Shown: positions 53,216 to 61,910, counted from the stretch's first letter. The stretch: 64,000 nucleotides of DNA from Mesorhizobium sp. B2-4-3 (GCF_006442815.1 NZ_VFVL01000011.1:62001-126000), one strand, 5' to 3'. The notes: generated from the letters alone by a model not told the origin. Program-made: numbers and translations.

Positions 53216-54220
53216 TCAGCCCGCCGCCTGCGCCTTCAGCGCGCGCAGGATGCGCTCCGGCGTGATCGGCAGCGTGTCGATGCGAACCCCGACCGCGTCG
53301 AAGACGGCGTTGGCGACGGCCGGAATCTGCGGGTTGGCGCACATCTCGCCCGGCCCCTTGGCGCCGAACGGCCCGTCGGCCGAGGGACGCTCCAAGACGA
53401 TGATCTCGGTCTCGGCCAGATCGCCGGGACCCGGCATCAGATATTGGTTGAAGTCGGTGCCGCCATGGTCGCGGTTCGGATAATACGGTTCGGTCGTCTC
53501 GTAGAGCGCGTGGCTGATTCCCATCCAGGAGCCGCCGACCAGCTGCTGCTCGACCATCTTCGGATTGAGCGCGCGGCCGATCTCGAAGACGTTCTTGACC
53601 GTAAGCACCGTCACTTCGCCGGTCTCGTCGTCGACCTCGACCTCGGCCACCGTGCAGGCATGGGCGTAGCAGGTGGAAGGCTTCATCGCGCCGGTCTCCT
53701 TCTCCGGGTAGGAGCGCGGGATCAGGAACATGCCGCGACCCGAGATCGAGCGGCCGCGCTTGAAATGCGCCGACAACGCGACATCGAAGATCGAGATCGA
53801 TTTCTGCGGCGCGCCCTTCACCTGTATATTGCCCTGGCCGTCGGTCTCGAGGTCGGAGGCGTTCACTTCCAGCTCTTCGGCGGCCACTTCCAGCATCACC
53901 TGGCGGGCTTCCTTGGCTGCCTGGATGACGGCATTGCCGGCGCGGTGCGTGCCGCGCGAGGCGAAAGTGCCCATGCAGTGCGGGCCGGTGTCGGTGTCGG
54001 CGGTGTCGATGATGACGCGGTCGGTCGGCACGCCGATCGTCTCGGCGCAGATCTGCGCCATGATCTGCTTCATGCCCTGGCCGAGATCGACGCTGGAGAG
54101 CGTCACCATGAAATTGCCGGTCGGCGTCGAATGGACCAGCGCCTGGGTCGGGTCGCCGCCGAGGTTCATGCCGGTCGGATAGTTGATCGCGGCCATGCCG
54201 CGTCCACGCCGGATCGCCAT
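53216..54220 (-). CDS. Molybdenum hydroxylase, molybdopterin subunit, C-terminal half
   Basis: 334 residues matching the second half of an xanthine-dehydrogenase-family large subunit: SSVDLGQGMKQIMAQICAET, GTFASRGTHRAGNAV and GPFGAKGPGEMCANP, the last carrying the catalytic Glu of the GxGE motif. It begins one base after the stop of the N-terminal half (TGA-G-ATG), in a different frame, with its own ATG and a GAAGGGAG-type ribosome site. Sizes of the two halves (about 50 and 36 kDa) recall the split NdhL/NdhM subunits of Eubacterium nicotinate dehydrogenase. A single-base sequencing error is the alternative. Confidence 0.87.
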   Translation of the reverse strand: MAIRRGRGMAAINYPTGMNLGGDPTQALVHSTPTGNFMVTLSSVDLGQGMKQIMAQICAETIGVPTDRVIIDTADTDTGPHCMGTFASRGTHRAGNAVIQAAKEARQVMLEVAAEELEVNASDLETDGQGNIQVKGAPQKSISIFDVALSAHFKRGRSISGRGMFLIPRSYPEKETGAMKPSTCYAHACTVAEVEVDDETGEVTVLTVKNVFEIGRALNPKMVEQQLVGGSWMGISHALYETTEPYYPNRDHGGTDFNQYLMPGPGDLAETEIIVLERPSADGPFGAKGPGEMCANPQIPAVANAVFDAVGVRIDTLPITPERILRALKAQAAG

Positions 54221-54221
54221 C

Positions 54222-55589
54222 TCAGGCTCCCTTCTTGTAGGAGGACATCGCCATGTATTTTTCCGCCACCGGCCAGTTGGCGGCGCGCGAGGCTTCCTGC
54301 ATGCATTCGATCAGCGCCGCACCCTCGGTCGGCTGGCGATGCGCCTTCATGTCGCCGTCGCGATAGGCGTTGATGAAGCGGAATTCGAGCGGGTCCATGC
54401 CGATCAGCCGGGCCAGCTTGTCCATCTGCACCTCCAGCGCGAAGTCGCCGATGGTGACGCCGAAGCCGCGCATGGCGGAGGAGGGGGTGCGGTTGGTGTA
54501 GACGCAATAGGTGTCGATCCAGACATTCGGGATCGTATACGGGCCTGGATAGTGCGCGGCGCCCTTCTGCGCGCCGTAAGGCGAGTGGCGCGAATAGGCA
54601 CCGGCATCGGTGTAGCCGGTCACCTTGCGCGCAACGATGCGGCCATCCTTCATGACGCCGTCCTTGATGACGACCTTCTCGGCCGCGCGCGGCGAGGAGA
54701 TCTGCATCTCTTCCTCACGGCTGTAAATAAAACAGACCGGGCGTCCGGTTAGCTTGGCCGCGAGGATAGCGATCGGCTCGACGATCACGTCGACCTTGCC
54801 GCCAAAACCGCCGCCGACCGTGCCGCCGACGAAATGCAGCTTCGAGCCCGGCATCTGCAGGATGATCGAGGTGTTGTCGAGCGTGAAGAACATCGCCTGC
54901 GTGTTGGTGTAGCAGGTGAAGCGGTCATTGCCCTCGGGCGCCACCACGCAGCCCGTCGTCTCGGTCGGCGCGTGCTCGATCGGCGAGGACTGGTAGGACT
55001 GTTCGAGGATGTGGTCGGCCCCGGCAAAGCCTGCCTCGACATCGCCGAAGCGCACCTTGCGGCACTCGCCGCTGTCATAGAGGTAGTGGTTCTGGCCGTG
55101 ATACTCGTTGACCAAAGGCGCGCCGGGCTTCAGCGCTTCCTCCATGTCGAAGACCGCGGGGAGCACCTCATAGTCGACCTTGACCTTGGCGGCGGCTTCC
55201 TGCGCCGCGCGCTCGGTCTCGGCCAGCACCGCTACCACGGCCTCGCCTTTCCAGCGCACCTTGCCGTCGGCGAGCACGGTTTCGTCCTCGGGACCGATCT
55301 GGATCAGGATCAGGATGGTGTAGACGTTGTGCGGCACGTCCTTGGCGGTCAGCACCTTGACGACGCCCGGGTGCTTTTCCGCTTGCGACGTATCGATCGA
55401 GCGGATGCGGGCATGGTGGTGCGGGCTGCGCACCATCTTCAGATGCAGCATGCCCGGGAAGTTCCGGTCGGCGAAATAGGCGGTCTTGCCGGTGACGTGT
55501 CCAGGTGAGTCGAGCCGCGGGCGGCCCTGGCCGATCTCGTGCAGGCCGTCCTTGCGGACATCGGCGAAATAATCCTTGCGCAGTTCCAT
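54222..55589 (-). CDS. Molybdenum hydroxylase, molybdopterin subunit, N-terminal half
   Basis: 455 residues covering the first half of the large subunit. Opens with RPRLDSPGHVTGKTAYFADR, contains the cofactor-contact loop HFVGGTVGGGFGGKVD and the substrate-loop motif SSAMRGFGV. The AMRGFG loop is of the xanthine/nicotinate dehydrogenase kind; CO dehydrogenase would have AYRCSFR, and its aerobic form II relatives AYRGAGR. So despite the Cox-like neighbours, the enzyme likely hydroxylates an N-heterocycle, aldehyde or similar compound. Confidence 0.88.
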   Translation of the reverse strand: MELRKDYFADVRKDGLHEIGQGRPRLDSPGHVTGKTAYFADRNFPGMLHLKMVRSPHHHARIRSIDTSQAEKHPGVVKVLTAKDVPHNVYTILILIQIGPEDETVLADGKVRWKGEAVVAVLAETERAAQEAAAKVKVDYEVLPAVFDMEEALKPGAPLVNEYHGQNHYLYDSGECRKVRFGDVEAGFAGADHILEQSYQSSPIEHAPTETTGCVVAPEGNDRFTCYTNTQAMFFTLDNTSIILQMPGSKLHFVGGTVGGGFGGKVDVIVEPIAILAAKLTGRPVCFIYSREEEMQISSPRAAEKVVIKDGVMKDGRIVARKVTGYTDAGAYSRHSPYGAQKGAAHYPGPYTIPNVWIDTYCVYTNRTPSSAMRGFGVTIGDFALEVQMDKLARLIGMDPLEFRFINAYRDGDMKAHRQPTEGAALIECMQEASRAANWPVAEKYMAMSSYKKGA

Positions 55590-55600
55590 GGCTCGTTCCC

Positions 55601-56083
55601 TCAGGCGGCGTTCTGCGAGTTGGCGCGCGCGGCAATCAGCACCGCCTGGATGATCGGCTCATAGCCGGTGCAGCGGCAGATGTTGCCGGACAGCGCCTCA
55701 ACGACATCCTCGCGGCTGGGGTTCGGCGTGCGGTCGAGCAGAACTTTAGCGGCCATGATCATGCCCGGCGTGCAGAAGCCGCATTGCGTGGCGAAGGCAT
55801 CGAGGAAGGCGCGCTGCAGCGGATGCAGCACGCCGCCCTCGGCGAGGCCGGCGGTCGTCTTGATGTCGGCGCCGCCGCAGGTTTCGGCCAGCGTCAGGCA
55901 GGAGAGCCTCAGTTCGCCATCGATGATGACCGAGCAGGCGCCGCAGGTGCCTTGGTGGCAGCCGCCCTTGGGCGATGTGTCGCCGATCTTGTCGCGCAGC
56001 GCGTGGAGCAGTGTCGCGCCGCTTTCGACGAACTCGGCTTTTTCAGAACCGTTGAGCGTGAATTGGACAGGTACCTTCGCCAT
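55601..56083 (-). CDS. Molybdenum hydroxylase, 2Fe-2S subunit
   Basis: 160-residue iron-sulfur subunit with two clusters. The plant-type ligands are CHQGTCGACSV and the later Cys in ELRLSCLTLAE; the helical-domain ligands are QCGFCTPGM and NICRCTGYEP. All eight cysteines are present. It passes electrons from the molybdenum centre to the FAD subunit. It precedes the N-terminal molybdenum-subunit gene by 11 bases. Confidence 0.95.
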   Translation of the reverse strand: MAKVPVQFTLNGSEKAEFVESGATLLHALRDKIGDTSPKGGCHQGTCGACSVIIDGELRLSCLTLAETCGGADIKTTAGLAEGGVLHPLQRAFLDAFATQCGFCTPGMIMAAKVLLDRTPNPSREDVVEALSGNICRCTGYEPIIQAVLIAARANSQNAA

Positions 56084-56138
56084 TTTTCCTCCTGCGCGCC
56101 TGCCCGGATCCGCCGGACAGACGCGCGTCCCCCACGGA

Positions 56139-56933
56139 TTAATTCGACAACAACCGGCCGAGATGAACTGGCAGGACCTCGGCGCGGTACCAGGCGCTGG
56201 CGATCGGGTCGGTGATCGGCGCGATGCCTTCGCTCGAGGCGGCCAGCGCCGGCGCGATTTCCTGCGGCGTGAGCTTGCAGCCGAGCAGCGCCTTTTCGGT
56301 GGCTAAAGCGCGTATCGGCCGATCGGCCATGCAGCCCAGCGCGATCCGCGCCGAGGTCACCGTGCCGTCCGACGCGAGCTCCAGAAGCGCGGCGATGCTC
56401 AGCACCGACACACCCTTCGGCTTGACGCGCGACACTTTCAGGAAGCGGAAGCCCTCCGCCTTGGGCAAGGAGAAACCGACGGCCGTGACGATGGCGCGGT
56501 TGGTGTCGCGATCGGCCAAAAAAGTCTCGACCGGCAGTTCGCCGTCTTCGGCGACGACGGTCGCGTCCAGCGCCAGCAGCGCCGCGGCGAAATCGCCGTA
56601 AGGGGCAGGGGCGAACAGATTGCCGCCGACGGTCGCCATGTTGCGGATCGCCGGTCCGCCGACGGCGCGCGCGGCCGGCGCGAGCGCGGCAAGCTCGGGA
56701 TGGCGGGCAATCGCGGCCATGGTGACCGAAGCGCCGAGCCGGACCTTGCCGCCGGAAACCGCGATCTGCGAGAGGCCGGGATCGTTGACACGGATCAGGC
56801 TGGAGACGGAAACGTCGCCTTCGTTGGTGGCGCGGACCACCAGCGTGCCGCCGCCAAGATAACGCGTGCCAGCTGCCTGCAAGGCGGCATTGGCATCTTT
56901 CACGCTCGAAAAAGTCTGCAGCGCAAGCGACAT
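56139..56933 (-). CDS. Molybdenum hydroxylase, FAD-binding subunit
   Basis: 264-residue CoxM/XdhB-like flavoprotein. FAD motifs RYLGGGTLVVRATNEGD and ATVGGNLFAPAPYGDFA are visible, followed by the CO_deh_flav_C domain. It takes the electrons to an acceptor outside the complex. The gene is 12 bases after the CoxG-like gene and 55 bases before the 2Fe-2S gene. Confidence 0.93.
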   Translation of the reverse strand: MSLALQTFSSVKDANAALQAAGTRYLGGGTLVVRATNEGDVSVSSLIRVNDPGLSQIAVSGGKVRLGASVTMAAIARHPELAALAPAARAVGGPAIRNMATVGGNLFAPAPYGDFAAALLALDATVVAEDGELPVETFLADRDTNRAIVTAVGFSLPKAEGFRFLKVSRVKPKGVSVLSIAALLELASDGTVTSARIALGCMADRPIRALATEKALLGCKLTPQEIAPALAASSEGIAPITDPIASAWYRAEVLPVHLGRLLSN

Positions 56934-56945
56934 AGCGCGCTCCCG

Positions 56946-57389
56946 TCAGCTCTGGCCGGCAAAATGGGCCTTCAGGGCGTTGAAGCCGCCCTGGAAGACG
57001 TTGGCGCCCATGCCCTCGGCCAGCTTGTCGGCCTCCTCGGGCGCTGCGTCGAAGCTCGCCGTCCATTCGGCGTAGGTGCGGTTGCCGTCGGTGACGCGCC
57101 GCAACTGCAGCGTCGCCTTGTGATTGGTGAGCGGCTGCGGTGTTTCCAGGATCGAATAGCTGACCAGGAAATTGTCGTCGGAGAAGTCGAGCAGCTTTTC
57201 GCGCAGCCGCGCGCCGCTGACCAGTTGGAAGTTGCGCACGCAGCCGATCGTTGTGGCGTCCTTGCCGTCCTCGATGTGGCTTTCCACCATGCGCGGATGC
57301 CAGCCCGGCAGGCCGTTGAAGTCGCGGATGCGTGCCCAGACTTGCTCGACCGGCGCGTCGATGATGCTGGAAATGGTGACTTTCGCCAT
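56946..57389 (-). CDS. CoxG-like SRPBCC-domain protein
   Basis: 147-residue START/SRPBCC-fold protein (SSIIDAPVEQVWARIRDFNG, PGWHPRMVESHIEDG, TLQLRRVTDGNRTYAEWTAS). CoxG of CO dehydrogenase has a C-terminal membrane anchor; this one ends shortly after the domain, so it is soluble. It may bind the hydrophobic substrate or help place the enzyme at the membrane. The ATG at 57389 with AAGGGA was chosen; 28 residues of upstream frame have no support. First gene of the operon below AraC. Confidence 0.87.
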   Translation of the reverse strand: MAKVTISSIIDAPVEQVWARIRDFNGLPGWHPRMVESHIEDGKDATTIGCVRNFQLVSGARLREKLLDFSDDNFLVSYSILETPQPLTNHKATLQLRRVTDGNRTYAEWTASFDAAPEEADKLAEGMGANVFQGGFNALKAHFAGQS

Positions 57390-57514
57390 AGACTGGTTCC
57401 CTTGCAAAGATCGGGAGCAGGCTAGGGCGGCCGACGGGCCGGCGCTTATCAATGCGTCTTGAGTACGTATCAACCAGTCGGAAAATGCGGCGACGGATCA
57501 GCCTGCGAAGGCGC

Positions 57515-58342
57515 TCAAGACATGGCTCTCGCGGCTTCGCGGTAGAGCGTCGGCGGCACGCCGACATGGTCGCGGAAGAAGCGCGAGAAATTGCCCTGGG
57601 TGGTGAAGCCGAGGTTGCAGGCGACCGAGATCAGCGGGGCCTCGGACCACTGCAGCTGGCGCACGGCTTCCTCCATGCGCAGCGTGTTCCAGTACACGTT
57701 GGGCGTCAGGTTGGTCTGTTCCTTGAACAGCGCGAAAAAGTGCGGCCGGGACAGGCCGACCGAACGCGCGACGTCGTCGAAGGAGATGCGCTCGCAGACA
57801 TTGGCCTTCATCAGCTGGATCGCCTTGCGGACGCGGAAATCGAGCATCGTGTTGATGCGCGCGCGGGCTATCTGCGGCGCGGATGTCTCCGCCGCGTCGA
57901 GCACGCTGTCGATGAAACGCTCGATCTCGTAATTGGCGACGTCGTCGATGCTCTCGTTGTCGGTCAGGTGATCGAGCAGGTTCGCCGCCGCCTGGTGCAG
58001 CCAGGGCTCCAGTGTGATCGCGGCCTGCGTGAACAGCGGCGCCGAGGAGGGCAGGTCGCGGCGCCGGCGCGCCCAATCGGGGTCGATGTAGAAGGCGAGG
58101 AACAGGCCGGGCTTGCCGTCGCGGGAAAGGGCGTGGCTGTGCGGCTGGAACGAGTTGATGCCGGCCGCCGTGCCCGGCCCAAGCCGCACCGTCTCGCGGC
58201 CGATGGTCATCTCGCCCGCCGTGCCTTCCAGCCAGATGATGAGATGCGCCTCGCCGTGGGCATGGGTGACGAAGTCGTTGGCGACATTCAGCACGGAAAC
58301 ATGTCCGAACCGGCCCCAATAGAGCCTGATCGCGTCCGTCAT
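57515..58342 (-). CDS. AraC-family transcriptional regulator
   Basis: 275-residue activator with an N-terminal cupin-like sensor domain (FVTHAHGEAHLIIWLEGTAG) and a C-terminal pair of helix-turn-helices (RISFDDVARSVGLSRPHFFA, PLISVACNLGFTTQGNFSRF). The second ends in the standard FRDHVGVPPTLYR. It lies 125 bases upstream of the CoxG-like gene on the same strand and is the likely activator of the molybdenum-hydroxylase operon. Start at 58342 with GGGAGGAA. Confidence 0.91.
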   Translation of the reverse strand: MTDAIRLYWGRFGHVSVLNVANDFVTHAHGEAHLIIWLEGTAGEMTIGRETVRLGPGTAAGINSFQPHSHALSRDGKPGLFLAFYIDPDWARRRRDLPSSAPLFTQAAITLEPWLHQAAANLLDHLTDNESIDDVANYEIERFIDSVLDAAETSAPQIARARINTMLDFRVRKAIQLMKANVCERISFDDVARSVGLSRPHFFALFKEQTNLTPNVYWNTLRMEEAVRQLQWSEAPLISVACNLGFTTQGNFSRFFRDHVGVPPTLYREAARAMS

Positions 58343-58653
58343 GGGTATCGTTCCTCCCGCAGGCGACTGGCCTCCCTTCGCCTGCGGGGGAATAGTGCGG
58401 CTGAGTTTGCGGTTGCGTCAAGGCAGGTAGGAATGACGGCCGTCTCGCAGCGCCCGTCCAGACCGATTTTCAGACTGGGCGATAGGAGCGCTTCCCCTTC
58501 TCCCCTTGCGGGAGAAGGTGTCGCCGAAGGCGACGGATGAGGGGTGCTCCAGGGAACACCGACGTCTCACTCCGCTGGAACACCCCTCATCCGTCTCGGC
58601 GCTGCGCGCCGATCCACCTTCTCCCACAAGGGGAGAAGGCAAGGCGCCGCGCT
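58343..58653. other. 311-base intergenic region with mosaic repeat
   Basis: Between the AraC regulator and the CUT2 permease, both on the minus strand. It holds the 144-base repeat at 58496-58639 and, on its left, about 150 bases likely to contain the araC-type gene's promoter. No protein-coding gene is supported. Confidence 0.65.
58496..58639. repeat. RIME-like mosaic palindromic repeat
   Basis: Three nested palindromes: an outer hairpin CCTTCTCCCC/GGGAGAAGG at 58496-58518, a central pair ACGGATGAGGGGTG (58533-58546) and CACCCCTCATCCGT (58581-58594), and a right hairpin CCTTCTCCC/GGGAGAAGG (58617-58639). This architecture is characteristic of rhizobial intergenic mosaic elements. The right hairpin recurs alone at 50193-50215. 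Confidence 0.8.
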
Positions 58654-59652
58654 TCAGTCGCTGCGGCGGAAGTTGCGGACGCGGTCGAACAGCACCGCGA
58701 GGATGATCGCGCCGCCGATGAAAGTGCCTTGCCAGAAGGCGTTGATGCCAAGCAGGCCGAGGCTGTTGCGGATCACCTCGATCAGCGCGGCGCCGACGAT
58801 GGCGCCGAGCGCGGTGCCGACTCCGCCGGCGAGATTGGCGCCGCCGATGACGGTGGCGGCAATCACCTGCAGCTCCATGCCGTTGCCGAGATTGGTGGTG
58901 ACGGCGCCCAGCCATCCGGTCTGGATGATGCCGGCAAGCCCCGCCGACAGCGCCGAGATCATGTAGACGACGACCTTGATCTGCTTGACGGGAACGCCGG
59001 TCAGCGTCGCCGCATGCTCATTGCCGCCGATGGCGAAGATGTGCCGGCCGAACTTGGTCCAGCGCAGGATGAAGCCGGTGATCAGCGCCAGGATGATCAT
59101 GTAGAGCACCGGATTGGCGATGCCGAACACCCAGGCGCCGCCGCCGAGCGCCAGAAGCTTCTGATGGTCCGGTCCGAACTGGAACACCACCGTGTTGTTG
59201 GATGCGACCATGGCCAGGCTGCGCGCCACCGACAGCATGCCGAGCGTGACCACGAAAGGCGGGAAGCCGAGATAGGCGATGAGCACGCCGTTGAAGGCGC
59301 CGACGACCAGCGCGGTGGCGATCGAGGCCAGGATGCCCACTTCGATCGAATAGCCGGCATGCATGGTGACGGCGAGCACCATCGAGGAAAGGCAGAGCAC
59401 CGAGCCGACCGAAAGGTCGATCCCGCCGGTGATGATGACGAAGGTCATGCCGAGCGCCACGATAGCGGTGAAGGTGACGTTGCGCGTGATGTTGAAGATG
59501 TTCTTCGACGTGGCGAAGGAATCGGTGGCGACGGACAGGAACAGGCAGGCGAGGATGACCGCGATCACCACCCAGAAAGTCTGGTTGGCAAACAGCCGCG
59601 ACAGGAAGGTGTGCTGCTTCTGCGCGATCGTCTGATCAAGAGTGACTGCCAT
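58654..59652 (-). CDS. CUT2 ABC transporter permease
   Basis: BPD_transp_2-family membrane subunit, 332 residues, with FVIITGGIDLSVGSVLCLSS and ATVIGGANLAGGVGTALGAI. The ATG at 59652 has AGGAAAGG upstream; a longer frame lacks a ribosome site. It follows the ATPase gene by 43 bases, while the binding protein is encoded divergently at 60891. Confidence 0.9.
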   Translation of the reverse strand: MAVTLDQTIAQKQHTFLSRLFANQTFWVVIAVILACLFLSVATDSFATSKNIFNITRNVTFTAIVALGMTFVIITGGIDLSVGSVLCLSSMVLAVTMHAGYSIEVGILASIATALVVGAFNGVLIAYLGFPPFVVTLGMLSVARSLAMVASNNTVVFQFGPDHQKLLALGGGAWVFGIANPVLYMIILALITGFILRWTKFGRHIFAIGGNEHAATLTGVPVKQIKVVVYMISALSAGLAGIIQTGWLGAVTTNLGNGMELQVIAATVIGGANLAGGVGTALGAIVGAALIEVIRNSLGLLGINAFWQGTFIGGAIILAVLFDRVRNFRRSD

Positions 59653-59695
59653 TATCGACCTTTCCTGAGAGGCGGGGGCGTGAGGCTCCGCGCTA

Positions 59696-60439
59696 TCACG
59701 CAACCTGTTCGATGGCGCCGGTGATCAGCCCGGTGACTTCCTCGGGCGAGCTCGAGGCGATTTTCTTGTCGGCCACCTTCCGGCCGCGCCGCATGACTAT
59801 GACGCGGTCGGCGACGTCGAACACGTCGGGCATGCGGTGGCTGATCAGCACCACGGCAATGCCCTGGTCGCGCAGATGACGGATCAGGTTCAGCACTTCG
59901 GCGACCTGCCTAACCGAAATCGCCGCCGTCGGCTCATCCATCAGCACGATCTTGGCCTGGGACAGCATGGTGCGGGCGATCGCCACCGCCTGGCGCTGGC
60001 CGCCCGACATCTGCTTGACGAGGTCGCGCGGCCGCGTCTCGGATTTCAGCTCGGCAAAGAGCTGGCCGGCGCGCTTGTACATCGCGCCATAGTCGAGGAT
60101 GCGAAGCGGACCAAAGCCGCGGCGCAGCTCGCGCCCGAGATAGACGTTGGCCGCGGCCGTCAGGTTGTTGCAGAGGGCGAGGTCCTGGTGGACGATCTCG
60201 ATGCCGTGCTGGCGCGCGTCCGCAGGCTTGTGCAGGACAAGGTCCTTGCCGTCCAGCCGCATGGTGCCGTGGCTCGGGTGGAAATTGCCGGCGATCATCT
60301 TCACCAGCGTCGACTTGCCAGCGCCGTTGTCGCCCATCAGGCCGACGACTTCACCAGCTTCCAGCGAAAACGAGACGTCGTTGACCGCCTGGATGGCACC
60401 GAAATGCTTCGAGATATTGGCGAGTTCGAGAACCGACAC
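59696..60439 (-). CDS. CUT2 ABC transporter single-domain ATPase
   Basis: 247-residue FrcA-like ATPase with Walker A GDNGAGKST, signature MSGGQRQAVAIART, Walker B IVLMDEPTAAIS and H-loop LISHRMPDV. All intact. First gene of the minus-strand half of the importer; a GntR-type palindrome lies about 135 bases upstream. Confidence 0.92.
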   Translation of the reverse strand: MSVLELANISKHFGAIQAVNDVSFSLEAGEVVGLMGDNGAGKSTLVKMIAGNFHPSHGTMRLDGKDLVLHKPADARQHGIEIVHQDLALCNNLTAAANVYLGRELRRGFGPLRILDYGAMYKRAGQLFAELKSETRPRDLVKQMSGGQRQAVAIARTMLSQAKIVLMDEPTAAISVRQVAEVLNLIRHLRDQGIAVVLISHRMPDVFDVADRVIVMRRGRKVADKKIASSSPEEVTGLITGAIEQVA

Positions 60440-60572
60440 CAGCCTTATGCCTCCCCATTTGCCGCGCAGCTATCGCCGACTTTTGCCGGCGCCGCTTGCG
60501 CCCTGCTCCGTCCATTTCCTCCCGAACGGCGCGTTCACGCATTTAGGCAAAAGCGGACAAGGGCGTCAATCA

Positions 60573-60585
60573 ATTGTCTGACGAT
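60573..60585. promoter_or_regulatory. GntR/FCD-type operator
   Basis: ATTGTCTGACGAT differs by one base from the perfect palindrome ATTGTCTGACAAT at 63015-63027 and fits the TNGTCNNACNA pattern of FadR/FCD regulators. It is placed to control both halves of the divergent importer. Confidence 0.6.
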
Positions 60586-60777
60586 TAATTTCGAGACTCG
60601 ACAAAAAATCGGTTTTGTAGGACAAATAGGAATTGACGCTGGCGAAAAGCCGATATTAGCTAAGTCTCGGAGGAAGACTTTGCCCATCGTCCGTCCATCC
60701 GACGGGGGCGGGCAAATGGTTTGATGGTCAAGGGTCCGGCTGCGCCAGTATTCGGGCAAACGGATCGGCAAATGCTT

Positions 60778-60843
60778 ATCAGCCCGGCGCAGGATGCGAA
60801 CATCATGAGATGCTCGTCATGGTTCTTATGCATCCGGGCTGAT
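60778..60843 (+). other. Potential 5' leader hairpin of the binding-protein mRNA
   Basis: ATCAGCCCGG (60778-60787) is perfectly complementary to CCGGGCTGAT (60834-60843), with GGATGC (60792-60797) able to add pairs with GCATCC (60830-60835). The structure ends 47 bases before the ATG at 60891. It could be a structured leader or an operator-like dyad; nothing identifies a known riboswitch. Confidence 0.45.
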
Positions 60844-60890
60844 CAGTGTGGCGGGCACGCAGTGTCCGTCTGTTTCAAGGGAGGACTGAT

Positions 60891-61880
60891 ATGAGGAAAA
60901 CACTTTTGCTTGCCGCCGTCGCCGCCATGGCGTTGGGCGCCGGGCCGGCTTTGGCCAAGAAACAGCTCGTCATCGTCGTGAAAGGTCTCGACAATCCGTT
61001 CTTCGAAGCCATCCATCAGGGCTGCGAGAAATGGAACAAGGAAAACGCCAGCTCGGAATATGAATGCTTCTACACCGGCCCGGCATCGACCTCTGACGAA
61101 GCCGGCGAGGCGCAGATCGTGCAGGATATGCTGAGCAAGCCCGACACGGTAGCGATGGCGATCTCGCCGTCGAACGCACCGCTGATCGCGCAGACGATCA
61201 AGAGCGCCAATCCGTCGATCCCGATCATGACGGTCGACGCCGACCTCGCCAAGGAAGACGCCGCCCTTCGCAAGACCTATCTCGGCACCGACAACTACCT
61301 GATGGGCAAGAAGATCGGCGAATACATCAAGAAGGCCAAGCCGAATGGCGGCACGATCTGCACCATCGAGGGCAATCCGGCGGCCGACAACATCCTGCGC
61401 CGCGCGCAAGGCATGCGCGATGCGCTGACGGGGAAGGAAGGTCTTGCAGCGCTTGCCGGCGAGGGCGGCTGGACCGAAGCTCCCGGCTGCCCGGTGTTCA
61501 CCAATGACGATGGCGCCAAGGGCGTGCAGGCGATGACCGACATCCTCGCCGCCAACCCGAAGCTCGACGCCTTCGGCATCATGGGCGGCTGGCCGCTGTT
61601 CGGCGCACCGCAGCCCTATCGCGACCTGTTCAAGCCGATGGCCGACAAGATCGCCAAGAACGAGTTCGTCATCGGCGCAGCCGACACGATCGGCGACGAG
61701 GTGGCGATCGCCAAGGAAGGCCTGGTAACTGCGCTGGTCGGACAGCGGCCGTTCGAAATGGGCTATAAGGCGCCTTCGGTTATGCTCGACCTCGTCGGCA
61801 ACAAGAAGGTCGATGATCCGGTCTTCACCGGCCTCGACGAATGCACCAAGGAAACGGCCGACACCTGTATCCAGAGGTAG
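60891..61880 (+). CDS. CUT2 sugar ABC transporter, substrate-binding protein
   Basis: 329-residue RbsB-like receptor with a Sec signal peptide of about 22 residues (ALA). The mature part begins KKQLVIVVKGLDNPFFEAIH and includes IPIMTVDADLAKEDAALRKT and DAFGIMGGWPLFGAPQPY. ATG at 60891 with GGGAGGA. Its permease and ATPase are on the opposite strand. A clear terminator follows at 61911-61940. Confidence 0.92.
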   Translation: MRKTLLLAAVAAMALGAGPALAKKQLVIVVKGLDNPFFEAIHQGCEKWNKENASSEYECFYTGPASTSDEAGEAQIVQDMLSKPDTVAMAISPSNAPLIAQTIKSANPSIPIMTVDADLAKEDAALRKTYLGTDNYLMGKKIGEYIKKAKPNGGTICTIEGNPAADNILRRAQGMRDALTGKEGLAALAGEGGWTEAPGCPVFTNDDGAKGVQAMTDILAANPKLDAFGIMGGWPLFGAPQPYRDLFKPMADKIAKNEFVIGAADTIGDEVAIAKEGLVTALVGQRPFEMGYKAPSVMLDLVGNKKVDDPVFTGLDECTKETADTCIQR

Positions 61881-61910
61881 GCGCTGGTCGTATCCGAAAC
61901 CAATGTAAAA

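Larger units (their letters stand above)
60440..60890. other. 451-base divergent regulatory region
   Basis: Between the ATPase gene (minus) and the binding-protein gene (plus). It is markedly AT-richer than its surroundings at 60540-60665. It holds the palindrome at 60573-60585, an inverted repeat ACAAAA-N6-TTTTGT at 60601-60618, and a potential leader hairpin at 60778-60843. No gene is supported. Confidence 0.65.

Noticed and set aside
53216..57389. Calling the molybdenum hydroxylase a CO dehydrogenase
   Set aside because: The active-site loop reads AMRGFG, whereas CO dehydrogenase needs the Cys-bearing AYRCSFR loop; only the accessory genes are Cox-like.
55909..57567. 552-codon open frame on the minus strand
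   Set aside because: Out-of-frame reading of the FAD and 2Fe-2S subunit genes; the true genes in the other frame have clear motifs.
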